Of a stretch of 64,000 bases of DNA, positions 12,101-19,156 are shown in pieces (the stretch's first letter is position 1; each line of letters begins with the position of its first letter). The translations under genes were made by a program, and so were the position numbers. Source of the stretch: Closterium sp. Naga37s-1 (Eukaryota > Streptophyta > Zygnematophyceae > Desmidiales > Closteriaceae); contig CANJKZ010000179.1 of assembly GCA_947471745.1 (NCBI GenBank), positions 372,001 through 436,000 on the forward strand, in the 5' to 3' direction. The notes below the pieces were generated by a model. That model was not told the origin of the DNA and did not search any database. It worked only from the letters and a program-made list of their open reading frames with translations.

Positions 12101-12853
12101 TGCCCCTTGCACCCCTGCATGCACCCCTACATGCGCACCTGCATGCACCCCTGCATGCACCCCTGCATGCACCCCTGCATGCACCCCTGCATGCACCCCT
12201 GCATGCACCCCTGCATGCACCCCTGCATGCACCCCTGCATGCACCCCTGCATGCACCCCTGTATGCACCCCTGCATGCACCCCTGCATGCACCCCTGCAT
12301 GCACCCTTTGAGTCATCTCAAAACACTGCTTTTATCGCATCACTGGTGCGATCCATCATCGCGCTGCACAACCTCATCAACAACAAGGTCTGTGACCTAG
12401 TGCCCCTTTCCCTCCTGCATGCACTCGCGCTGCCATCACATGCACCCATGCTCCCATCCATCCTATGTGTGCCGCACCCCCTCCACCCATCACCCATGCA
12501 TGCTGCCACACGTACATCAGCAATCAGTACCCTTGCTTCCACGCCCTCGCCTCTCATCTCCCTTCTCTCCGTGTGCCCATTTCTGCTCCTCTGTGCTCCT
12601 CTGTGCTCCTCTCTGCTCCTCTGTGCTCCTCTCTGCTCCTCTCTGCTCCTCTCTGCTCCTCTCTGCTCCTCTCTGCTCCTCTCTGCTCCTCTCTGCTCCT
12701 CTGTGCTCCTCTGTGCTCCTCTCTGCTCCTCTGTGCTCCTCTGTACTCCTCTGTACCCTCTACACACTGGCATGGCAGGTGGTGAACAAGGAGGCGGAGA
12801 AAGCAGTTGACTCACCCGCCGCACCACCGCCCGTCTCATCTGCTGCTTCCTAG
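9165..12853 (+). CDS. RPN8: 26S proteasome regulatory subunit RPN8 (PSMD7, MPN-domain)
   Basis: RPN8 is a non-catalytic MPN subunit of the proteasome lid; it pairs with the deubiquitinase RPN11. Nine exons with GT/AG borders give 304 residues: 9165-9330, 9650-9742, 9995-10076, 10409-10505, 10808-10883, 11095-11153, 11643-11823, 12002-12087 and 12779-12853 (TAG). Landmarks typical of plant RPN8 are [20 protein letters not shown] at the N-terminus, [59 protein letters not shown], and [16 protein letters not shown] near the end. The MPN motif lacks the metal-binding His pair of RPN11 (GWYSTGP), as expected of RPN8. Length fits the family (about 308-324). The start ATG sits just before the conserved block, with no better upstream ATG. 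Two truncated exon copies and several minisatellites lie in its introns. Confidence 0.97.
10130..10340 (+). repeat. microsatellite cluster in RPN8 intron 3 (ACATGCAC / CCATCCAC units)
   Basis: Short imperfect units of ACATGCAC and CCATCCAC types fill most of the intron between exons 3 and 4. They create long spurious reading frames rich in His, Thr and Pro on both strands. Confidence 0.85.
10735..10802 (+). repeat. GGCAT-type simple repeat at end of RPN8 intron 4
   Basis: Irregular tandem GGCATGGCAT units lie directly upstream of the exon 5 acceptor (AG at 10806-10807). The same GGCATGG motif also precedes the acceptors of exon 8 (near 11990) and exon 9 (near 12772), so it recurs at three 3' splice sites of this gene. 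Confidence 0.7.
11379..11573 (+). pseudogene. truncated extra copy of RPN8 exon 7 with its intron tail (unit A)
   Basis: Unit A (11379-11573) and unit B (11574-11732) both start GAGT(C)GATTCAAG, continue through a similar intron tail (CATGCCCCCTTGTGCTCCC), and then carry the start of exon 7. The copy at 11469 encodes the same 30 residues as the real exon at 11643 ([20 protein letters not shown] and onward to AAGRL). Ten codons differ and all ten changes are synonymous. Unit A stops mid-exon without a donor. Confidence 0.93.
12107..12306 (+). repeat. 12-bp minisatellite in RPN8 intron 8
   Basis: About 16 near-perfect tandem copies of CTGCATGCACCC, with a few point variants (for example CTGTATGCACCC near 12260). 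It gives open frames of His-Ala-Pro-Leu type that are not genes. Confidence 0.95.
12337..12387 (+). pseudogene. truncated extra copy of the 3' half of RPN8 exon 8
   Basis: Repeats 12037-12087 at a shift of exactly 300 bp, encoding [17 protein letters not shown] followed by a GT donor and a similar intron start (CTAGTGCCCCTT then CTGCATGCAC). The two codon differences (GCG/GCA, CGG/CGA) are synonymous. No AG acceptor precedes it (TTTATC), so it should not splice in as it stands. Between the two copies lies a 12-bp minisatellite. Confidence 0.92.
12589..12757 (+). repeat. 10-bp minisatellite CTCCTCTSTG in RPN8 intron 8
   Basis: About 17 tandem copies alternate between TGTGCTCCTC and TCTGCTCCTC units, just upstream of the exon 9 acceptor (AG at 12777-12778). 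The long pyrimidine-rich run could serve as the polypyrimidine tract. Confidence 0.95.
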
Positions 12854-13381
12854 GCTGCATGCTTCCCTAGTACTCAGAACTGATCTTGCAAAGGTTTGAG
12901 ATTGGACTGCCAAATCTCATGTATAACTATTCTAAGTCACATGTCTTATAAATACTGCAAAAAACTTCTAGCATAAATCGAATGTACAAACTGGTACCAC
13001 ACGTGACATGACTTGTGCAAGGCATAGAGGGGTGGGTGCAGCAGGCATACCATAGCTTCCACCAGTCCTGGCAGCACGCAGCTCCGGTGGTCCCTTGCGC
13101 CGTCGTGCGCCCACCAGGCAGAGGCAAGCAGCAGGCAGCAGGCAGCAGGCAGCAGGCAGCAGGCAGCAGGCAGCAGGCAGCAGGCAGCAGGCAGCAGGTA
13201 GCAGGCAGCAGGTAGCAGCAGCGAGCACCATGCATCAAAATTGTGGACCTCCATGAGGGAGGCAGAGGGAGCAGGAGGAGAGTGGTGGCAGGGGAAGGGT
13301 CAGGGCGGAGGATGAGTGGGAAAGGAATGGCCTCCACCCGCCTGCACTCTTGTCACTCCAGTAGAACACTCTCGGCCTTTG
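12854..13381. other. convergent 3' intergenic region with 7-bp repeat (13123-13214)
   Basis: This 528-bp stretch lies between the RPN8 stop and the cyclophilin stop. It holds a run of about thirteen GGCAGCA units (13123-13214), followed by non-repetitive sequence. The AT-rich patch around 12945-12980 may contain RPN8 poly(A) signals, but no canonical AATAAA is seen there. No gene is supported. Confidence 0.7.
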
Positions 13382-15487
13382 TCACTCCAGCAGCCCGCAG
13401 TCCTGGATGACGATGGCTTTAAGAGGGCGGTTCCACGTGCCGCGGCCCTTGGCGGCGCGGTCGTCCCCCAGCAGCGCAGCGAAGTCGTTGAACTGGCGGA
13501 TGCGGTCGCTGGGCTGGAAGGTGGGCACTGCTGCCACCGCCGCCACCACCTCCATGCCTGCTCAGTGCTCCCCCACAGGGCGCATGCAAAGGGCCATGAG
13601 GTGAGGGGGAGAAGAAGAGCATGGGGGTGAGGGGGGAGGAGAGCATGGAGGGGGGAGGAGAGCATGGAGGGGGGAGGAGGAGAGATGATCAGGTTGAATT
13701 CAGAGGAAGCAGGGCAGGAGTGGAAGCAGGTGGGATGGGGAGAAGGGAGCGGAAGGCACGGGGTGGTGCGGCATGAATGCGCTCAGCCCCTGCTATGCCC
13801 TCACACCCAGCCGCCGCTCTCTCCCACCCCCGCCATCCCCACCCACCCCTCCCAGCATGCGCTTCATATCCCGGTAGTCCCCTCACCTTGAACCCAGAAC
13901 CCCGCGCCCCATGCATGCAGCGCGCTCACCTTCCAGCACGGTGCCGAAGACGATGTTGTCGCCGTCCAGCTGCGTGGCCGGGCCAGGGCCTGGTGGGGGG
14001 AGGGGAGGAAAGGGGGACGGGGGAAGAAAGAGAGAATCTGAGGAGGCAGCGGGGCTGTAACATGTCTTAAACACGGAGTCCGTGTGGAGCTGAGTCGCGG
14101 GACGCAGGCCTGATGGGGGAAAGCCGGTGACAGATGACAAGGGAAGGGCTTTGAGACGAGGGGGCAGAACGTGAGGGGGAAGGCGTGTGCTTCACAACAG
14201 GTAGGCCGCGGAGCAGAGTGGAGAGGATAGGGCGTGCAGGGGAAAGGGGTGGCCAATGAGGGAAGGAGGCAGCAGTTGAGGGCGGCGATGAAAGGGACGA
14301 AGAGAGCGACGAGCAAGGAACGGATGATTGCCGAGCATGCAGGCACGTGCACCACCAAGGCTACACACAACGACCTGCTGGCCACTCGGCCATCAAGTGC
14401 GGAAATGGGGATGAGGACTTGGACGGTGATATGGGTGCCCACATGGGCGAAGGGAGGCAGCATGGGGATGGGTTGGTGCGCATGGGGCATGGGCAGCGGT
14501 GGTTGAGCATAAAACATGCTCTTTCCCTCTTCCCCTCCCCTTCTCTTCCTCCCCCTCCCCGCCCCCACTTCCCCAGCTTCCCCCCCCTCCCCCTCTCTTC
14601 CCACCCTCTCACCCCCCTATAGGGCGTTTCCCTTTCCTCCCCCCCACCTCCCGCCCTCTCCCCCCACCCGTGGTGATGAGGAACTCCACGTTGCGGTAGT
14701 TGCTGCGGGCGCGCGCGCGCTCGTCGTCGTTGTTCTCCCCCACGCACAGCGACAGCGTGCCGGGCCGCAGGTGGCTCAGCGCGAACGACGCCACCGCCAC
14801 CGTGTCGCGGTTCGGCGGAAGCAGCGTCGGCGGAGCCACGTCCCCGCGCGCCACCTGCCCCTGATGCCCCGCCTGCACGTACTGCCCGGGCAGCGAGCGG
14901 TGGATCACGCTCCCCCTGTACGTCGACCCCGCGTCGCCCGCCACCATGCGCACGAACTGCGCCACCGTGTCGGGCGCCGCGCGCCCGTAGAGCCCCAGCA
15001 CGACGCGCCCGAGCGGCTCGCCGTCGGCGCAGATGAGCGCGTCGTCGCCCAGCGTGCGGTCGAGGCGCACGGCCGTCGGACACACGGCGAAGTCGAGGAA
15101 CGCGCGGTGCGTCACCGTCGTGTCGGGGGCCGCCGGCGACGCGGCGAGCGACGGTGACGGGGAGAGGAGCGCCGCGGCGGAGAGGGAGGGGGGGAGCAGC
15201 GCGAGGGAGAGGAGGGCGTCCCGGCGGGATAGACACGTGTCGCGCTGCTGTCGTCCCTCGAGATCGTCGTGCGACGATAATTGCGCGCGCGGTGCGGCAG
15301 CACGGTCAGCGCGCGGCGGTCGGCAGACGGCACGGGGATTCGAGAGGAGGCTGGCGGGCAGGGACGGGGTGAACGCGGGTCTGGGGAACGGCTTGGCGTG
15401 GGCGCTGCGGCGCGGAGGCGCGTGAGGGCCGAGAGGGCGGCGTGGGAGAAGGCATTCGCTGCAGGCGGAGATGGAGGCGGCGGTCAT
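13382..15487 (-). CDS. chloroplast (thylakoid-lumen type) cyclophilin peptidyl-prolyl isomerase
   Basis: Cyclophilins catalyse cis-trans isomerisation of Xaa-Pro bonds. Exons on the minus strand are 15487-14668, 13989-13930 and 13557-13382 (TGA), joined in phase 1, giving 351 residues. The N-terminus is a Ser/Ala/Arg-rich transit-peptide-like stretch followed by a twin-arginine segment (LSRRDALLSLALLPPSLSAA), as in Tat-imported lumen proteins. The cyclophilin fold follows: GRVVLGLYGRAAPDTVAQFV, YRGSVIHRSLPGQYVQAG, LSLCVGENNDDERARAR, NVEFLITTGPGPATQLDGDN, VFGTVLEGMEVVAAV. It ends RPLKAIVIQDCGLL. The layout and the QPSDRIRQFNDFAALLGDDRA segment recall plant CYP26-2/CYP28-like plastid cyclophilins. 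The active site departs from the canonical FHR-G-F-Q-G pattern (here IHRSLPGQYVQAG), so isomerase activity is uncertain. Confidence 0.9.
14050..14109 (-). pseudogene. diverged exon-2-like fragment in cyclophilin intron 1
   Basis: After an AG at 14111-14110 the minus strand reads GLRPATQLHTDSVF, resembling the start of the real exon 2 (GPGPATQLDGDNIVF at 13989), with a start-to-start shift of 120 bp. Unlike the EIN2 and RPN8 copies, several changes alter residues, so this is older, unconstrained, or partly coincidental. Confidence 0.5.
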
Positions 15488-16244
15488 GGCGGCTGGCGGA
15501 TAATGGCGGCGGACTGTTGCGATGCGATGCGGTGCGCGGTGATCGCTGCGGAATGTGGAATGGGATAGAGCCTGTCCCCCTTCTTGGATTGTGGTGCAGC
15601 TGTTGCGGTGAGAGATGGGTGAATGTCAATAAAACACGTATATCACAGTTTCGAGTTCCCATTGTAAGGCTGCTGCTACACTTACAAGTCTGTTCTGTAA
15701 TGGGTGATAATTTGAATGAAATGAAGTAGCTCAATTCAAAATCTCTTTCGCTGAAGCATCGCCAGGTCACCCGTCAACAAACGTACCCATTGGCTGCCGA
15801 GCTTCATTCTTGGCGCGCATAACCCAATCCCCGACGTTCAAGTCAGTCTCACACGCTTGTGCCGAGCCTGAGGCGATCGCCGAAGCTGACGCTGATGCTG
15901 CGAGGGCAGCTGCTGACGGGGCACCCCCCTCACGATTCCTCCATCCAGCACAGTGTGTCGCGGAGGGGCGGCATGCTGCTCCCCCGTTCGAGGCCAACTG
16001 TGGCGTGCGAGCGCATGGCATGGCGCGCGCGACTTGGAAGTTGGAAATGTGCGCCCATCAACTGAGAGGCGTGGTCATTGCTGCTGTTGGCGTTGCGAAC
16101 GAGGCATTTCTGCTCTCTGCTCCCATTTCAGCTTCTCCAGCCAACGACGGCAGCGAAACTATTTCCAAACTTGCCCTGCGTAGCCTGCTGCGCTTCCCAA
16201 TCTCCTTCCACGCTTGCCTCTGCGTCTTCTGGCTACTGCCAGTC
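15488..16244. promoter_or_regulatory. divergent promoter region between cyclophilin and AT-hook gene
   Basis: Non-coding as far as can be told. An AATAAAA at 15628 and AT-rich sequence (15610-15760) stand out from the GC-rich flanks. The downstream gene's frame is open back to 15810 but starts there only with TTG, and the encoded segment (15810-16244) shows no recognisable domain. It is left out of the coding region. Confidence 0.45.
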
Positions 16245-18338
16245 ATGGACGGCCATTTCCGCTGGCGCGCCTCCGCGTCGCCGCCGCACTTGAGTCGCGA
16301 CGACGGGGACAGCGACGATCCGGATGACACTGCCGCGCCCTGTCGCAAAGGGTCCTTGCCGGCCCCTCCTTTACCCCGCGCTCCCTCCTCCTCCGTGACA
16401 CCCGCCGCTGCGTCTGGCCCCGGGAGGCGCGCGGCGGTGCAGCGCGAGCTGGAGCGGATGGCGCGGCTGCGCGCGGTGCTAGATGCGCGAGAGGCGGAGG
16501 TGCTGGCGGTTCTCGACTCCGCCTTCACGTGGCTCCGCTGCTCCGCGCAGCCCTGCGTGCCAGATGCCGCGCAAGCCGCAGACGAGTGCGCGGGAAGCTG
16601 GTACGACGGGCGACGGCAGGCGGGACTCGCCACAGTGGTCCTCGCGGACGACGATGACGATGGCGCCGCCGCTGTTGCCGCGGCTGATGACTGTTCCGCT
16701 CCGCCTGCTGCTGCGCTTCTCGCACGTCGCTCGTTTACGTCGCCCATCTGCGACGGACGGAGGAACGGCGCGCGGCCAGCCAATGGTGGCGGCCAACTGC
16801 ACTCTGCCGTTCGGCCCGTCGCCCCGTATTCGCTGGCTGGCGGGGACGAGGGCTCTCTTCCCGCCCAGGCGTCGCAGGCGGCAGCTGTCGTTGCGGGCTG
16901 CGCGCCGAGCGCAGGAACTCACGCCGTGGGCGGCGGCGTCGTGGTGCGAGCGGAGGAACCGGGGGAGGGGGGAGAGGTGGTGGTGAAGAGGAAGCGAGGG
17001 CGGCCCAAGGGCAGCGGCAAGAAGGGATCGCTCGCCGCGCTCACTCCGACGCACGCTCCGCCCTTGATTCGCATTACGCCCGCCGCTCGTCCTCCATCCC
17101 CCGCCTCAACTCCGCGCGCGCCCGCAACCCCCTCTGCGTCGCCTGCAGATGCCGAGAAAGCCCGCGTCGGGAGCGGCGAAATGGAGGCGGCGGCATGGGG
17201 AGAGCGAGGCGAGGTTGGGCGCGACAAGGTCAAGGACGGTCCCGCTGTGGTTCAGTTCAAGGACAACGAGGCGGCGGAGTGGCGGAGAGCGGGCCGTGCG
17301 GGGGATGGCAGCAGCGAGCAGCGCTGCGAGGGCGAGACGGAGGCCTGGCGGATGAGCGCGTGTAGCGCTCGCCGCGCCATCGAACCCGCGGGCGGTGGTG
17401 GTCCTGGCCGCCCTGCAGCAGCGAGGGCGGGGATGCATGGCAGCGCGCAGCGGACAGGGGGCGACGAGGGACCGTTGGGCGGCGGTGCCGGAATGGGGGC
17501 GAGCGGCAGGGGGCGGAAGAGCAAGGGGCCGACAGGGAGGCCGCGAGGCAGGCCGAGGGTTGTTGGCGTGGAGAAGAAGGGGTGCGTGGATGGCCCGAGG
17601 CAATGGCAGGAGCGGGCGCAGGAAGGACAGGCGGGTAAGCGGGTGGGGGGCGAAGGGGAGAAGGCAGAAAGCAGCATGGCTGAAGACGACTCAGTATGGC
17701 CCATGGGCGACGGTGGGGGCCGTGCGGATGAGGGGGCGGGGGGGAGGGCGGAAGGGGGACCCGTGTACCTGAGCGACCCGGAGCAGCGGCATGGGCGCAT
17801 GCTGGCGGGCGACCTGGCGGCTGTGGCGGGTGGCGGCACAGGCGCCTCCAGCGCTCCCCCCACGCCCAGCGCCGCCCTTGGCGCCTGCTGTGTAGCGATG
17901 GGCACGGGCACGGGCACGGGCGTGGACGATGCTGCAGAGGCGCTGGAGGCGGTATGGGGAGATGCAAGTGGTTCACATGGGGCTGCTGCGATGGGCAGTG
18001 CTGACGGGCTGCCACTGGATGACATGCAGGCGTGCACGCCGTGGCTGCATGGCGTGGACGGGCTGGCTGGCGCGCATTGCATGCAGCGTGGTGCTGTGGC
18101 GGTGGCAGGAAAGAGGGTGGAAGAGAGGGGGCAGGATGGTGGGGGGCGTGTGGCGAAGATGAGGGGGTCGCACGTTGGGGAGGGTAGTGGTGATGGGGGC
18201 AACGAGGGTGTTATGGGGCGGGGTGTGTGGGGCAGCTGCAGTGAAGTGGCATCCCATGCAGACTGGAGGCCTTCAAGCGCTCTGGCTTTGGTGGGGGTGG
18301 GTGCGGGAGCGCTCTCAGGATCACACCCACCTGCCTGA
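16245..18338 (+). CDS. AT-hook-containing protein of unknown function
   Basis: A single-exon frame gives 697 residues from the ATG at 16245 (MDGHFRWRAS). Two AT-hook cores are visible: RGRP at residue 251 within KRKRGRPKGSGKKG, and RGRP at residue 434 within GRPRGRPRV. Each is flanked by basic residues, the pattern that binds the minor groove of AT-rich DNA. Residues about 65-100 (RRAAVQRELERMARLRAVLD) form a short helical, coiled-coil-like stretch. The rest is Ala/Gly/Glu-rich and looks disordered. A nuclear, chromatin-associated role is inferred from the AT-hooks only; no other domain is recognised. GC-rich sequence keeps frames open by chance, and a 316-residue frame lies antisense at 17252-18202, but AT-hooks with correct basic context favour this strand. 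Start and intron content are uncertain. Confidence 0.6.
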   Translation: MDGHFRWRASASPPHLSRDDGDSDDPDDTAAPCRKGSLPAPPLPRAPSSSVTPAAASGPGRRAAVQRELERMARLRAVLDAREAEVLAVLDSAFTWLRCSAQPCVPDAAQAADECAGSWYDGRRQAGLATVVLADDDDDGAAAVAAADDCSAPPAAALLARRSFTSPICDGRRNGARPANGGGQLHSAVRPVAPYSLAGGDEGSLPAQASQAAAVVAGCAPSAGTHAVGGGVVVRAEEPGEGGEVVVKRKRGRPKGSGKKGSLAALTPTHAPPLIRITPAARPPSPASTPRAPATPSASPADAEKARVGSGEMEAAAWGERGEVGRDKVKDGPAVVQFKDNEAAEWRRAGRAGDGSSEQRCEGETEAWRMSACSARRAIEPAGGGGPGRPAAARAGMHGSAQRTGGDEGPLGGGAGMGASGRGRKSKGPTGRPRGRPRVVGVEKKGCVDGPRQWQERAQEGQAGKRVGGEGEKAESSMAEDDSVWPMGDGGGRADEGAGGRAEGGPVYLSDPEQRHGRMLAGDLAAVAGGGTGASSAPPTPSAALGACCVAMGTGTGTGVDDAAEALEAVWGDASGSHGAAAMGSADGLPLDDMQACTPWLHGVDGLAGAHCMQRGAVAVAGKRVEERGQDGGGRVAKMRGSHVGEGSGDGGNEGVMGRGVWGSCSEVASHADWRPSSALALVGVGAGALSGSHPPA

Positions 18339-18489
18339 AGATCAGAGCCAGGAATGAGAGGCTCCCATCTCTATGCCTTAGCAGTCTTGGTTAAAGCTAG
18401 TTGTGAAATATAGCTGCTCGTAATTGTGCACTGCCATTTAAGCTTGATTTCACCGTGCTGGTCTTTCAAGAGAACGAATATTTGCAAGG
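18339..18489. other. short 3' flank of AT-hook gene, no gene seen
   Basis: This 151-bp stretch separates the AT-hook stop from the hAT target site. It presumably holds the 3' UTR. No poly(A) signal of AATAAA type is visible. Confidence 0.5.
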
Positions 18490-18497
18490 CTGGTGCT

Positions 18498-18510
18498 CAG
18501 GGCTCACGTT
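18498..18510 (+). repeat. hAT left terminal inverted repeat
   Basis: CAGGGCTCACGTT, the exact reverse complement of the right end. It directly abuts the 8-bp target duplication at 18490-18497. Confidence 0.97.
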
Positions 18511-18703
18511 ATCAGTGTAAATCACCCTGATGCCCTGACTACAAGGGTGCTTTTTGGATGTAACACTGATGCTGTTGGGTAATTTTTTAGGGACCTGAAT
18601 GTACCCTGATGTGCCAGGCTTTACGTTTAAGGAACACTGTCGCCTCAGGGTTGCCTATCCGCGTATCGAGGTTTACCCTGAAGCGCGTACCAGCGAACCC
18701 ACA

Positions 18704-18727
18704 CCCCCCCCCCCCCCCCCCCCCCCC
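18704..18727 (+). repeat. 24-base poly-C homopolymer
   Basis: Uninterrupted run of C inside the 5' non-coding part of the hAT element. Its length should be treated with caution, as homopolymers are error-prone in sequencing. Confidence 0.9.
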
Positions 18728-19156
18728 GTCCCCTAACCACCCGACCCCGAAACCTGGATTTTACCTACGCCAACTGTCGAAAATGTAGATTTCGGCAGGA
18801 CTTGACGTGCGCTGGAACGAGGTGGGACACCATTGGCCAGAATTACAGTTTCTTTTGAAGAATCATCAATGTAACTAGTTGGTCTTGTTGTCTGACATGC
18901 CAGCATTACAGGTTTGGCAGGATACCTGGGTTGCTGCAGCACAACAACAAGGCCCACTTGCACCCTATGCACCGCGTGTTGTGTTCTACTGTGGGTGGCA
19001 CATCTGCTCCCTTTGCCAGCACGATAGGACATGACTGCGCAGGGGATTGGGGGCACCAGCACGGTGGTGGAGTGGTCTTGTTGAGAGGCGTCTCTCACGA
19101 TTGTGCTTTTTCTACTGAGCTTGCTATTTGTTGGCCTAACACACCCGTTCGCAGCC

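Noticed and set aside
15810..16244. N-terminal extension of the AT-hook frame
   Set aside because: The first codon there is TTG and the encoded segment shows no domain or consistent composition. The ATG at 16245 is preferred, though transcripts could change this.
17252..18202. 316-residue antisense frame opposite the AT-hook gene
   Set aside because: Pro/Ser/Cys-rich translation with no motif; typical shadow of a GC-rich coding strand.
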